64,000 nt of DNA from Neopestalotiopsis rosae (GCA_023078685.1 JALGAS010000006.1:1116001-1180000), one strand, 5' to 3'. Counted from the stretch's first letter, positions 35,448 through 47,266 are shown. The notes: a model not told the origin generated them from the sequence alone. Program-made: numbers and translations.

Positions 35448-36472
35448 ATGTCGGCTCGACCTGTCTTCCGCGCCGCAACGCGGACTTTGCGACCTTCTTT
35501 CTCTTGTTCCTGTTCTTCCATTCGTTCCGCCAGACCTTTCAGCACATCAATTGCCGCGCAAAAGCCCACCACGAATAATAGTAATACCTCGACCTCGTCT
35601 GACAGAACAACACATTTTGGTTTTGAAGATGGTCTGTCAGAGGCAGAAAAGACGGAGCGCGTGGCCGAGGTTTTCCACAGCGTAGCCGAGTCGTACGATA
35701 AGATGAACGATCTGATGTCTTTCGGCTGGCATCGCATATGGAAGTAAGTGCACCATGTTCAAGACTTGGCTCTTAGAAGCCTTTACTAATCTTTTCTTGT
35801 TCCAGGGATCACTTTGTCAGCTCGCTCAATCCCGGCCTCTCTCCTCACAACCCTCCTACACCACAGAACATACTCGATGTCGCTGGAGGCACTGGTGATA
35901 TCGCCTTTCGCATGCTCCACCACGCTCACCAAGTCAACGCAAACCCCGATGTTCGCGTCACCATTTCTGATATAAATACGTCAATGTTGGCAGTCGGCAA
36001 GCAGCGATCCCTCTCACTGCCTGCCTCTCAGCAGGCTGTTCTCTCCTTCCAGCCCGCCGACGCCACCGTGCTGCCCGAGTGTTTCAAGCCCAACTCGTTC
36101 GATCTATACACGGTCGCCTTTGGTATCCGTAACTTCAGCAACATCCCACAGGCACTACGGGAAGCATACCGCGTCTTGAAGCCTGGCGGCGTGTTTGCGT
36201 GCCTCGAGTTCAGCAAGGTCGGCAACCCGTTGTTGAACGCCGTCTACAAGCGCTGGAGTTTCTCTGGCATTCCTCTGGTTGGCCAATTGGTCACCGGCGA
36301 TCGCGACAGCTACCAATATCTGGTCGAGAGTATCGAGCGGTTCCCCACGCAAGAGGAGTTCAGGGATATGATTGTCGATGCCGGCTTCGTGGTCGGCGGC
36401 GACGGCTATGAGAACCTGACTGGAGGCGTTGCCGCCATCCACAAGGGCATGAAGCCTCTCGATGCCAAATAA
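35448..36472 (+). CDS. COQ5: Ubiquinone/menaquinone-type C-methyltransferase COQ5, mitochondrial
   Basis: Two exons (35448-35743, 35806-36472) give 320 residues. The N-terminus ('[16 protein letters not shown]', then more Arg and Ser up to 'RPFSTS') is a typical mitochondrial presequence. The UbiE/COQ5 signature follows: '[23 protein letters not shown]' and 'HRIWKDHFV' (across the intron), the SAM-binding motif '[12 protein letters not shown]', '[14 protein letters not shown]' and '[20 protein letters not shown]'. The enzyme methylates the benzoquinol ring (C-5 position) of the coenzyme Q precursor with S-adenosylmethionine, as part of the matrix-side CoQ synthesis complex. Length and motifs are complete. 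Upstream is the 52-residue microprotein on the same strand, with no evidence of functional linkage. Confidence 0.95.
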
Positions 36473-37989
36473 GACGCGCGCAACGGCCGACACGTTATAG
36501 TTGTAAAATTATTTGTACTTTGTGGATGGGAACTGGACTTGCATTGTCATGTAATTATAGACAGGAAACAAAGTCGAGCATTGTACAATAGGGCAGCGAT
36601 GGGTTGCATGTATAGACGAGATGATGGCAAGCCAAAAGCAAAAGACCATCCCACTCCAGACAAGAATGACCCATTTTGACAAGAAGAACAAACGACGTTG
36701 TTGTGTCTTCAAACATCAAATCCTGATCTTTAGAGGTGACTTCACTGCGGCGTTTGATTTGTAGTCACTCGACTAGAGAAATGGGGGCTCTGTCAACTGT
36801 TATGTCTACTCGTACTACTTGTTGGGCACATGCCTTTCAGGCTTCAGCTCAAAGACATAATCAATCGGCATTTGGTAGTGAACTATGCATTATACAATGT
36901 ATGTTATTACACGAGCTGAATTGACCAGTCGTGGATAATTGGAAGAGTCTCGAACAAATCCAGTAATCGTAGTTTGCTTGATCATGATGGGCGTTTCACA
37001 AAATGTTTATATCTTTATGCAGAGCCTTGGGCGCGACATAATTAAGTTTATCGGTGGTTAGTGCAATTGAAACAAACCACATGCAGGTTGCCCAGCAGCC
37101 CAGGTACCTGCCAAACACGCCAGCTAGGAGGGAGTGGACTCGAGGTACTTGCCCAAACTGGGTCTTGCCCCCTGGAGCTCATGGAGGTTGGACTAACCAA
37201 TTGCTGTCGGCTGCCCGAGGTCCAACATTGCTTCTCGTTTGTCCAATCGCCACCTGGCAAAGTTGCAGCTTTCCATCAGGCTGCCTTCCCTCCCAGCCTT
37301 AGCAGTTCAAGCGCCAACAGCTTCCAGACGCCTCGAAGCATCCTTTGGCATCCCTCCTCCTGCAACTCGGTCCATAACCGCATCTACAGGGTAGAGAAAA
37401 AAAAAAAGTCCAGCACTGTATTTTTCGTGCCGCTCGACTTCATCTTTAATCCAACCCTTCTTTCTCCCATATAATTGATACCCAAGAGTTCATCAGTACT
37501 CCTCCCTCTCACCTCCCAACATTGTCGATTCCCCAAACGCTATCGACCGTTGTTCCAAGACAATCCTAACGAGATCCACGTCGAAGAAGCTCACGCGCCC
37601 GCGGCTCTTCCAGATTTTGCGAACGAGTTCGATTCAGCCGACGACAATCACTCTCCGAACCACCAAATCGAGTCTCATCGAAAGACTTCGCTCGTTCGAT
37701 TGTTCTCTTCACCTTTCAATTCGCAGCGCATACTTGATCCATGGCTGTATGTCACCACCCGTCTCCCTTGGATTCGATTCTACATTAGATACCCAAGACA
37801 GGCGCCCACTCCCCAATGTGAAAAGCTTCACCTTGCGGGCAACAAACGCGGAATCCAAAACACCTGTCCGCTCTTGCCAGCAAAGCTTGCTGGCAGCTGC
37901 CCAGCTTCCCATCCATCCATTATCAAATCATCTTTGACACAGTTGTCAAAGCTACGCCAATTGCATAGTTGTCCATCATATTCACTATC
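36473..37989. other. Intergenic/leader before the DUF2433 gene
   Basis: About 1.5 kb. Open frames at 37061-37474 and 37475-38044 overlap the start of the next gene in other frames and show no domain. Pyrimidine-rich sequence from about 37300 to 37980 looks like promoter and 5' UTR. Nothing else recognised. Confidence 0.55.
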
Positions 37990-40375
37990 ATGGGTTCTCC
38001 CTTTGATGGTAGCCCAATGGGACCGCCTCCCCGTCCTCTCATGATGAATCATGCGCCTGGTCCCTTTGGTCCCAGAGTTGCCAGTTCTCCGCATGACTTG
38101 ACTTCCAATCGCATGCGCCAAGAGTACCAGCCGCGATCCCAATTCCCAAGCAGCGATATTAGACTCCAATATCCAAACTTCATGACTGACCCTTTCAATC
38201 AGCAACCGCGCCAGCCCTACAACAGCCAAGGCTACATGCCCAACGGTGCCAGCAATATCCAGCCCGCCCCCGGTGCTACTCCCCTGCTGCCGAACCAAGG
38301 CCGCGTCCTCCAGACTGGTCCTATTCGAGTTCTTTGCATAGCTGATGTTCGAGGTAAGAGGTCAATATAGCTGTACTGGCGGTTTCTGTTTGTACTAACA
38401 CGTTTCATTAGGCAACCTCCGTTCCCTCAACGATCTCGCAAAGCAAGCACGCGCCGACCACATCATTCACACTGGTGATTTCGGTTTCTACGATGACACC
38501 TCGTTAGAGCGGATTGCGGAGAAGTAAGCGTGGAGTTTTTGAGGGCACTTGCTACCTAGAAAGATGAATTTATGCTGATTATGGAACAACAGGACTTTGA
38601 AGCACGTTGCACAATACTCCCCTCTTATTCCGGAACATGTCAAGAAGTCAATTGCCTCTGGCCCTGGTGGCGTCAAGTCCCGCTATGCGCCCGAGCAACT
38701 GCCTCTCTCTGAGCTGTCAATGCTCATCAGCGGCCAGCTCAAGCTAGATGTTCCTGTCTACACCGTTTGGGGTGCTTGTGAGGATGTCCGTGTCCTCGAA
38801 AAGTTCCGATCGGGCGAGTACAAGGTCCCCAATCTACACATTATCGATGAGGCTCGATCCATGCTTCTCGAGATCGGTGGCGTGAAGCTGCGACTTCTCG
38901 GTTTGGGTGGTGCTGTCGTCATGCACAAGCTGTTCGACAATGGCGAGGGTCGCACTACAATTGCTGGCGGCCAGGGTACCATGTGGACTACCCTCTTACA
39001 GATGGGCGAGTTGGTTGACACGGCTAACCGCGTTTACGATCCGACCGAAACTCGTGTCTTCATCACGCACGCCTCGCCTGCCCGAGAGGGTATCCTGAAC
39101 CAGCTGTCCGTTAGTCTCAAGGCCGATTTCTCCATCTCAGCCGGTCTGCACTTCCGATATGGCAGCTCCTACAACGAGTTCAGCGTAAACCCTACTCTCG
39201 ATCACTACCGCGGCAAGTTGGCTGCCTCGAAGGCATCTTTCAACGATGTATGGGAAACGGTGAAGAACGAGGTCGAGCCTGCTATCCAACAGAACGAGGC
39301 TCAGCAGAACCTGCTTAAGAATGCACTTGGCCTTGTTGAGAAGATGCCTACAACCGCCGCTGGCGGTAACCCCTTTGGCGGTCCCGTTGGCGGCTCTGCA
39401 GCTCTTGGACAAGTTGACGAGAGTGCCTTCAAGAACATGTGGAACTTCAACCTGGCTGATGCCGCTTTCGGATGGCTGGTTTTGGAGATACAGGATGGAC
39501 GCATTGGCACTGAGATGAGAGCCCAGGGTTTCAACTTCTCTCACCGCGGCTCGAAGCAGCAGCCTGCTATGCCAAACACGACCACGCCTTCGCCTGCCCC
39601 AGCTGCCAGCGGTCTCCCCACAGCCCCTACGTCTGCCGTGCCAACTGCTCCTACAGGCCCTCAGCGCAACCCCTCGGCAACTCAAGGCAAGCCTGCTGCT
39701 GCCACGCCTCTCCAGCCCAAGCCCGCGACCCCGAAGCCAGTGTCATCATCTCCCGCCCCCGGCTCTTCAGCTGCCAAGGAGAACGATAGACCTGGCGCCA
39801 ATGGCGCTACCAGTGGACCTGACACAGCTCCCTCGCCAGCTCCTCGAGGCGCTGCCACTGACATTATCGGTCTTTTCATTATGAATGTGCAGTCTGACGA
39901 GCAGACTCGTGATCTCTTCCCCGAGGAGTACAAGTCTAAGATTACGAAGGTGGACAAGTGGGGTACTAACAGCAACAACAAGGTTGTTCATTTCAGCAGC
40001 ACAGAGGACCGAGATGCAGCTCTGGCTAGCTTGCCAGAGGAGTACAAGTCCCGTCAAGGCGAGGACAGATCGAAGCCCCTGGTGAAGCTATTCCAACCCC
40101 GGGAGAGCAACAAGACTTTTGCCCGAGGTGGCGCAGGTACTTGGGGTAGCACAAGAGGTACTTCGAGCGGTCAGAGTGGCTACCGTAGTGCCACGGATCG
40201 CGGCACCGCTAGTGGCGGCGAGAGCGGACCCGAATCTGGCCGCCGCGGAGGTCGTGGAGGATCTAGAGGCGGAAGAGGTGACCGAGGTGGCCGTGGAAGA
40301 GGTGGTCGTGGTGGTGTAAAGGGTGGCGAGGGTGCTTCACCTGCCCCGGGATCTGCGGCACCTGCAGACTCTTAG
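37990..40375 (+). CDS. DUF2433-type phosphoesterase-like protein with RRM-like and RGG regions
   Basis: Three exons (37990-38353, 38412-38523, 38593-40375) give 752 residues. A disordered Pro/Gln/Met-rich N-terminus (1-112) precedes a calcineurin-like phosphoesterase fold: 'IRVLCIADVRGNL' (112-124), 'HTGDFGFYDD' (141-150), 'VYTVWGACEDV' (214-224) and 'FITHASPAREG' (about 316-325). Active enzymes have D-x-H and G-N-H at the first and third of these; here they are D-V-R and G-A-C, so metal binding is probably lost. A Pro/Ala/Ser-rich linker follows, then a segment at about 582-650 with RRM-like order ('IIGLFIMNVQS', 'ITKVDKWG', 'NKVVHFSSTEDRDAALASL'), and an RGG/RG tail (about 668-740). I infer an RNA-binding protein built on a dead phosphoesterase; the RRM assignment needs structural confirmation. 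An ATG at 37990 opens the frame. Confidence 0.85.
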
Positions 40376-41145
40376 ACGCCGTTGCAGATTCGCAGACGGC
40401 TGCGGCACGCCTAATGGTTACATCTTCTCACATCATACCCGTTTGCCTTTTGCAAGTAATGTTTTGGTTCTCGCAACAACAACAAAAGCGACCTCGATCG
40501 TTTAGACTGGCGATTTGTGGACTACAAAAAGTTTTGCCAGTTTGGGAATGAGGGCTTTGTATCGGAGGACATACCCTTGAAACGATACGCAGAGTTGATG
40601 AGGCACGCCATGGTTTTTCACAAGGGACCGGTTTGTGCTAAATCGCATTGTACTAAAAATGAACATGATAATCTAGAGTATTGTGCGCTTTGCCTTCCAA
40701 TGTGATGAACTCAAAATTGAATGTAACCTTGGGAGGACTCTCATGCTGTCTGATCATAACCGTAGTTGTTACGTACTGGAGGCAATACGAAAGTATCCAC
40801 CCATTCAAGGGTCAATGGATTGACGTGGCCAGGGTCCACTAATTATATGGTCATCATTCATCTATTGAAGCCTCTGTAATGGATTTTATGCACTTGACGC
40901 GTACAACTAGCTTAAAACACCGAGACGCGCCTGGGGGCGACCCGCATCCCTGCATCACTCGCAATCCAGTCCGATGCAAGGCCATGAAAGATGTGAGGGT
41001 CCAGCATCCAGTTCAAGACACCACATTGATCCTAGTAGTATCCTCATCATCTGGTTGAAGTTGTATACCTAGTTGGAATATCGAAGAAAAAGAAAAAGCA
41101 GAAAAAGGGTGGCATTGCGCCCCCTAGCCAGCGCGAAGGGACAGG
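40376..41145. other. Intergenic
   Basis: 770 nt between same-strand genes. No coding frame with a domain; holds the 3' flank of the DUF2433 gene and the promoter and leader of the next, with an A-rich stretch just before 41146. Confidence 0.55.
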
Positions 41146-43683
41146 ATGCCTGTCCAGACCAGAGCTGCTGGCCAGCCGCGGCCTGCCAAAGTGGTGGACA
41201 CGTCCGTGGCGCCTGAGCTCAAGCAGCTTCATTTTCCAAGTCGCCGTCGCCAGGTCACGAAGACCTATGGCCGTCGCGCTGCTCCCAAGCGTCCAAATCA
41301 GACCTTGACGCAAATGGGATTTGGAACAGCACCAGCCGATGAAGATCTTCAGCTCTTAACCAGTAGTGACGACGACGAGAAGGAGAATGAGGAGACCGCA
41401 GAACCTGCAAAGGTGCAGAAGAAGCCTGCTGTCAAGAAGAAGGCGACCCAAAAGACCAAGACCCGCAACAATCGAAGGAGGACAACTGGTAATGTGGCAG
41501 AAGAGGACGACAAGCCCGAGAAACCGCGAAGCAACAAGAGGCGCAAGACGATGGGAGATCAGCCTAGTGCGTCCAGCAGCTTTCACACACAGACCTTGAC
41601 TCAGTTTCTGTCGAGCACGAGCAAGGATGATGAAGTCTGGAAGATTCCGGACTCGGACGATGAAGATGCTCTGAATCTGGATCTGGTCAAGGAGACGCCC
41701 AAGAAGCGAAAGAAGGAGGAGCCAAGCGATGAAGTCGAGGTTGCACCGGCGGCGAAACTTGCATCGGCTACACCTGCAAACCGGCAAAAGATGGCCGAGA
41801 TACCTTCTTCGCAATCTCCGGTCACTCCTCTCTTGCTAAGATCAAGTCCGGTGAAGGCACCATCGCCATTGAAGCATCCGGACACTCCTCGCCTGATTAA
41901 AGAATACAGTCCAGAAAAAGAGCCGTCGCCTTTGACGCATAAAACTGACAGGACATCTCCTTTATTGTCCGTACAAAAGACTGTGACGAAAACTCCTAGG
42001 ACGCTGGTGATTCAGGATTCGTACAGCACAAGCCATAGTTCCCCAATGACACCAACACCGAAAGCAAAGGGCAAGGGAATCTTACTACCACCGGGCACAA
42101 TAACGCCGGCCAAGAAGATCATTAGGTTCGACTTGCCTGAGGACAAGGAAAATGTCACACCGGGAAGGACTAAGCCCAAGTCGCCAAAGCCGGTGGAGGT
42201 GAGGCCTTCACAACGACAACCCCTCTCAGAGGTTCCTGATTCGGACGATGAACTCGAAGAAGAGACGGAGACAGATGATGGCATCGATGCAGCGTCTACT
42301 GTTGTATCGGAAAGTACTTTTGAGATACGAGAGGACGTGAATGAAGTTGTCATTGCTGTTGATGAAAGGGATGAAGATGATTTTGCGGCAGGAGCTGAAA
42401 CACAAGCACTTCTCATGTCTTCCGACCGTCCCTCGGGTCACGAGACTTTGAAAAGTACACCCACCAATGGTCAGGATGATGATGATGTCGACCAGGAAGA
42501 GGATAACGAAAACACAAGACCAAGGAAAACGACACCACCCGTCCAAGATTTTGCAGACGACATAATTGAGCAGACCCCAAGCCGTACACCACGGCCCAGA
42601 CCGAGAGATGTGGAACGTACCGAGCACGAGGAAGAATTCACGCAGGGTTATACCCAAGGATACACGCAAGGAATGGAAAGTCAGCGAGTCCCGCTAGAGA
42701 CCATCAAAGCTACGGGTCCGATAACCGACCGATCTGATATAATCATATCGATATACTGCGAGCATGTCGAGAATATGACCAAGTGCAGCAAAACACACGA
42801 GTTTCGAGATTGGAAGATACCCGAGACGGTTCATCGCGTTTGGATATACATTCCGAGACCGGTCAGCGAGCTCAGGTACATGTGTACACTTGGACCCGCA
42901 AAGACGGCGGGCCAAATTCACGAAGGCGGCGTTGGCAATGCAGATTTCAACCAAGGCATGATGAAGCGATCAAAATTTGCTTTTGAAGTTCTCAGCATGT
43001 ACGAACTCAACAATCCGGTGTCTAACCAGGTTATGCGACAGAATGGATGGCCTACTGCACCGCAGAAATTTTCCTATGTTCCGCCTGCTGTAGTTGGCCA
43101 GCTTACCTCGAATCTACGATGTGCGCTATGGGACGAAGTTGCCGAAGAAGAGATTATTCACAGCAGCTTGAATGTCACCGAGTCACAAGAGGTTGCTCAG
43201 CAGATACGAAGCGACATTGATCGCGCGACGCAGCTGGAATCTTCCGACCAGGCAGAAGTGATCCCTTCCAGCCAGTCCCCTCCAAGCGCCGCTCGTAATC
43301 GAGGCAGTCGGCGTGGTAGCAGTGTCTTTGCAAGACCGGCCTTGCCTAAAACTGCCACGGCTTCCTCGGCGCGTTCGCTGCCATCTTCGCAAAGCCAGCG
43401 CAACCGCAGAGAAATACGTCCATCGCAGGCCACAACCATAAGTCAAATGTCATCGAGCCCACATGGATCGCCAGGCAAGTCTGTGCCGCTGCCACCCATG
43501 ATTACTGCTCGACAATCGGAGACTATCCAGCTTCGCGAGTCCAGCAGCGTGGTGACACATGAGCACTCACTTCGGTCTTCGCAGTTCCCTACCAAGAGTC
43601 AAATGCTCCCGGACAGTCTTGTACATGGTGATATCCAGGAACCCCCTCAGATCATATGGGATTCGGAAGATGAGTCAGACTGA
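41146..43683 (+). CDS. Nuclear protein with PUA/ASCH-like domain, function unknown
   Basis: A single uninterrupted frame encodes 845 residues. The N-terminal two thirds are disordered, rich in Lys, Ser, Pro, Thr and acidic residues, with nuclear-localisation-like clusters ('KPRSNKRRKTMG'). Two QTLTQ motifs occur (near residues 53 and 150, in 'QTLTQMGFG' and 'QTLTQFLSS'), along with repeated 'DSDDE' patches preceded by hydrophobic residues and many SQ/SP sites ('IPSSQSP'). A folded region at about 520-665 contains 'DIIISIYCEHVENM', 'HEFRDWKIPETVHRVWIYIP', 'GGVGNADFNQG' and 'NGWPTAPQKFSYVPP', which I read as a PUA/ASCH-like fold from pattern, not from a search. The C-terminus ends 'PPQIIWDSEDESD', a candidate SUMO-interacting motif. 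I infer a chromatin- or DNA-repair-associated reader, uncertain. Confidence 0.85.
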   Translation: MPVQTRAAGQPRPAKVVDTSVAPELKQLHFPSRRRQVTKTYGRRAAPKRPNQTLTQMGFGTAPADEDLQLLTSSDDDEKENEETAEPAKVQKKPAVKKKATQKTKTRNNRRRTTGNVAEEDDKPEKPRSNKRRKTMGDQPSASSSFHTQTLTQFLSSTSKDDEVWKIPDSDDEDALNLDLVKETPKKRKKEEPSDEVEVAPAAKLASATPANRQKMAEIPSSQSPVTPLLLRSSPVKAPSPLKHPDTPRLIKEYSPEKEPSPLTHKTDRTSPLLSVQKTVTKTPRTLVIQDSYSTSHSSPMTPTPKAKGKGILLPPGTITPAKKIIRFDLPEDKENVTPGRTKPKSPKPVEVRPSQRQPLSEVPDSDDELEEETETDDGIDAASTVVSESTFEIREDVNEVVIAVDERDEDDFAAGAETQALLMSSDRPSGHETLKSTPTNGQDDDDVDQEEDNENTRPRKTTPPVQDFADDIIEQTPSRTPRPRPRDVERTEHEEEFTQGYTQGYTQGMESQRVPLETIKATGPITDRSDIIISIYCEHVENMTKCSKTHEFRDWKIPETVHRVWIYIPRPVSELRYMCTLGPAKTAGQIHEGGVGNADFNQGMMKRSKFAFEVLSMYELNNPVSNQVMRQNGWPTAPQKFSYVPPAVVGQLTSNLRCALWDEVAEEEIIHSSLNVTESQEVAQQIRSDIDRATQLESSDQAEVIPSSQSPPSAARNRGSRRGSSVFARPALPKTATASSARSLPSSQSQRNRREIRPSQATTISQMSSSPHGSPGKSVPLPPMITARQSETIQLRESSSVVTHEHSLRSSQFPTKSQMLPDSLVHGDIQEPPQIIWDSEDESD

Positions 43684-44257
43684 GTTTTCATGAGATTGTT
43701 TATTATGAATGATGTTTTCAAGTTTATGTTTGGCGTTGGAGGTCCTAGGTGCCTAGATGAGCATTGGTAAGCTCGGGGTAAACAGGTCGAGGCTTTTATT
43801 TCTTGTTTCCCCCGTGTTTGGCTATGAGCACAAAGGATTAGAGCTCTCACGAGACGGGAATGCCGTATTTCGCTTCAGAATAAGATGTAGTAAATCATAA
43901 TACAATCGCGAATATGAGTCATGATAATTTTAGATTTCCGGCACTGAAAGATATAAAATCGACCACCATGCATGCTGCTACACGAATTATAGATTGGCAT
44001 CTGGCCTCTTGAAGAGAAACCATGAATTATACTTCTCCTTATGGGACGACGTATTTGCCTATCTGTAAGAAATTGGTGAGTATTCCTTGGCGCACCATGC
44101 CTATGCGATGCCGAGGCTCCATTGCGGAGCCATGCTAGTCAACTGTCAACGCAGACTTTGTGGGGGAATTGGAGTCCCCGATACTATTTTTCAGTATTCA
44201 GTGAAAACCGGAATACTCCCTTAATCACGGCTCGGCTTTCATCCTACGAAAACCGTC
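43684..44257. other. Intergenic
   Basis: 574 nt between same-strand genes, AT-rich, with no coding frame that can be supported. Confidence 0.6.
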
Positions 44258-45271
44258 ATGATAGAAATATCTAATGCCCGCCCGATTGGCATTCTCGCGG
44301 GTTACCTCTTGGCTTGCGCGGGACTCACCGTCTTCTGCATCCGGATAGCATGGAAGCGCGCCGCTTCTGCGCGTGCAGATATCAAGCACCCTAGCCGCCG
44401 CCGTGATGCCATAATCCTCTTCAGCGCCCTCGCGGCCCTGAGTCTGGTCACGACGTGGTACCACATGTTTTGCTTTTTTCAATGGTCCTACCGACAATGG
44501 GCCGCGGCGGCGTCACCACTCGATGATGGCGATAAGTTGTACCTCGGCGCCTGGCTCCGCGACACCACGCTCTTTCGGCAGGCCTGGGTCGCGACGCTGG
44601 AGACGCCCCTGCGGGCGTGGTGGTCGACGCAGATCTTTGGATTCTGCGCCGTCTGGAGCGTCATGCTGGCGGCGCAGGCCCAGAGGAAAAGGATCCCGCA
44701 CCTCTGGCTCTTTATGCTGCTGGGTCAGATTGTGGCCATTTCTTTCGCGGCCAACTTGTCCTTCCTCGCGTTTATCGTCTATGATGACGAGGGTGGCGAT
44801 GAGACAACTTCTTCAATCGACGACAAGACGGCCGAGAAGGAGAATCCGAGCAGCCCACAGCCGCAGTCGGCAGCAAGAGATTCGTGGTTGCCCACGGCCT
44901 GGCTCGCGGTCCTCGGAATCAATCTGATCTCGGCCTTCGTCATCCCGCGCCAGCTCGACCACCCTCGATTCTTGTATCTGCTTCTAGCGCCGCACGTCCT
45001 GGCGTTTGTTCCCTTTCTGCTGAATGCCGTATCGGCTACTCCGCGCCCGACCGCCCGCTTTCTCTCTTCTCGGCAGCCTTCCACGCTGGTACGAGCCCAG
45101 ATCATGGCCGTCTTGCTCTCGGCGGCGTTTTCGCGGGTTTATGTGGCCGGCGGCGGCTTGGGGGATATCGCCGCTACGCTCTATGAGCACCCGGCCGTCA
45201 GCAGTGTTGGCTGGGATGTCATGTGCTGTTGGGTCAGCTTCTCTGCATGGCATGTGCTGGGTTCGGCTTGA
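44258..45271 (+). CDS. Polytopic membrane protein, unknown
   Basis: A single-exon frame of 337 residues with about seven or eight hydrophobic helices: 'IGILAGYLLACAGLTVFCI' (about 10-28), 'IILFSALAALSLVTTWYHMF' (about 51-70), 'FGFCAVWSVMLAA', 'LWLFMLLGQIVAISFA', 'LAVLGINLISAFVI', 'LLAPHVLAFVPFLLNAV' and others. An acidic cytosolic-type loop sits in the middle ('DDEGGDETTS'). A His in helix 2 and the Trp/Tyr-rich 'CFFQWSYRQW' might be functional but no family was identified. The 3' end faces an MFS transporter gene 180 nt away. The start at 44258 places helix 1 at the N-terminus and is the only reasonable one. Confidence 0.75.
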   Translation: MIEISNARPIGILAGYLLACAGLTVFCIRIAWKRAASARADIKHPSRRRDAIILFSALAALSLVTTWYHMFCFFQWSYRQWAAAASPLDDGDKLYLGAWLRDTTLFRQAWVATLETPLRAWWSTQIFGFCAVWSVMLAAQAQRKRIPHLWLFMLLGQIVAISFAANLSFLAFIVYDDEGGDETTSSIDDKTAEKENPSSPQPQSAARDSWLPTAWLAVLGINLISAFVIPRQLDHPRFLYLLLAPHVLAFVPFLLNAVSATPRPTARFLSSRQPSTLVRAQIMAVLLSAAFSRVYVAGGGLGDIAATLYEHPAVSSVGWDVMCCWVSFSAWHVLGSA

Positions 45272-45448
45272 TGAACCCAAATATGGACAATGACGAGCGA
45301 GGTTGCATGAAATATTACTGATGCCAGGGTAGAAGCTGAAGAGGTCAACATGTAAATTGCATCCGCGTCGGCATGAAAAAGTCTAATAATACTAGCTTGT
45401 AATTACATGAGGTCTGGTATGAACTCTAATCTATGTATGATTCTGAGT

Positions 45449-47266
45449 CTATAAATCTCTGTCTTGCGCCTGCGCTTCCTCCTCCTCTTCTTCTTCTTCA
45501 CGGTCCTTGGTCTCATTGAGTCGCACAAAGGCGAGAAGCACTACGGCAAGAGTGCACAGCGTAGCAACGCCAATATAGGGCAATCCGATCCCGAGCCCGC
45601 CAATCCTCATGCCGGCGGTGAAGAGTCCAGCGAGCATGGGCATGGCGTACAGACTGCCCACAATCTGCATGATGCCCATCAGACTAAAAGCCCGCGTGCG
45701 CTCCTCGGGCGCCACGTAAAAGGTCAGCACGCTGGTAACGTAACTTCCGGAGCCGGACCCGAGCGACATGACGAGCAAACCGCACACAAACGCCGGCAGC
45801 GACGTCGACAGCGCCATGATCACCGGTCCCGCGATCAGCGGCGCAAAGGACCACCGCATAAAGGCCAGGTCGCGCCGCCGCTCGTCGGGCATGTGTAGCC
45901 AGCGCGGCGCAGATCCCGTCGCTGGCCGCAGCGACCACTCCGACAGCCACGGAATCGCGACGAGGATGACAAGCACGTGCGCCGCGCCGTAGGCTGCCTG
46001 CACGTATCCCGTGTACGCGAGGTGGATGTGGTACCTCTTGGATACGAACTGGGACATGAAGGACATGGTGGAGTAGAAGACGGGCATGACGGTCATGGCC
46101 GTGACGAGTAGCAGCAGAACGACGGACGGGCTTTTCAGCATGGGCAGTGAGTTCTTGAGCTCGGCCATGGACCGCGATAGGCGCGCAGCAAGGGATGCGT
46201 TTTCTTGCTCATTGGACTCCGCGGTCCTAGAAATGTCGGCGTCGGTCTCGGGGTTGTTGTTGTTGGAGAGCGTTTCGGGCACGGAAAAGATGCCGAAAAT
46301 TGGTATCAAGACGAGCACCCCCGAGAACCACACCAAGGGCCAAGGACCCGTGTGTGGCATGAGAATCGAAGCCAGTGCAGGCGAGACCAAGTTGCCAAAC
46401 ATGCTGGAGACATGGATGCGCATAATAGCTATGGCTCTGTATGAACGTGTTAGCTTGTGCTTCAATCTTTCCAGTCAGAGACACATTCAAGAACCTTACC
46501 GATCTGATTCGGGAAGAACATCTGCCAGCAATCCATAGAGGGTGGCGTTTGTCACTGCGTTGCCGCCGCCGACGAGCAGGCCGAGCGGCGCGAGCCAATA
46601 CAGACGTATAGATAGCGCGCTGCTGAAATAGACCACGGCCATTTGCCAGAGGATCATCAGTATCATACCGACGAGCGACAAGGACCACACGGGCCGTCGA
46701 CCAATCCTGTGATGGGAAGAAGAGTTAACATAAAACGAGCATGATAGTCCGAGGGAATTGACTAGTCAAACGTACCGATCTGCGACAAAACCCCACGGCA
46801 TGGCCACGAGACAGCCAATGGCCGCTTCAATGAATGCGTGCACAGCGACCAGATAAGCCAGCCGGGACTGGATCACATCGACCTTGCACAAGTCTTCGTC
46901 AATGGGCTGGGCCTCATCGCCCAATGATTCCGCAGCGCCATAGTACTCGCGACAGAAGCGGTCCTCCAAGATCCGCGTCATGGGGATGCCCGCAAAGCCG
47001 CCCGACGCGGATCCAAAGAATATGAGCGCGCACAGGATGATGACGATCTTTTGAGGATCGTAGAACTTGGGCAGCGTGACAATGCTGCTCGCGATCGAGG
47101 CCCGTGATATGGTGCGCTTTCGGCCGGGCCGAGAGGACGATGACCATGTTGGCGTGCCGCTGGCCTCTTCATTGTTTTTGCTGTGGCTGCTCAGCAAGGG
47201 CGCGGTCTCGTCTCCGCCATTGATGCTGTTGTTGCTGCTACTGCTGCTTCTCTGGATGGCGACCAT
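45449..47266 (-). CDS. MFS transporter
   Basis: Three minus-strand exons (47266-46776, 46706-46500, 46436-45449) join in frame for 561 residues. A Ser/Asn-rich cytosolic N-terminus (about 90 residues) precedes twelve likely membrane helices. The helix 2-3 loop reads 'GFVADRIGRRPVW', the hallmark MFS signature, and is created only by the first splice. Helix 1 has 'FFGSASGGFAGIPMTRILED' and a luminal Cys-containing segment follows. After helix 6 there is a polar loop, and the C-terminus is Glu-rich. This subgroup resembles fungal proton-coupled exporters of the tetracycline-resistance-like type; the substrate is unknown. It is convergent with the polytopic membrane protein. Alternative start codons within the Ser-rich leader are possible. 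Confidence 0.9.

Noticed and set aside
39137..39685. 182-codon minus-strand frame
   Set aside because: Antisense to the DUF2433 gene.
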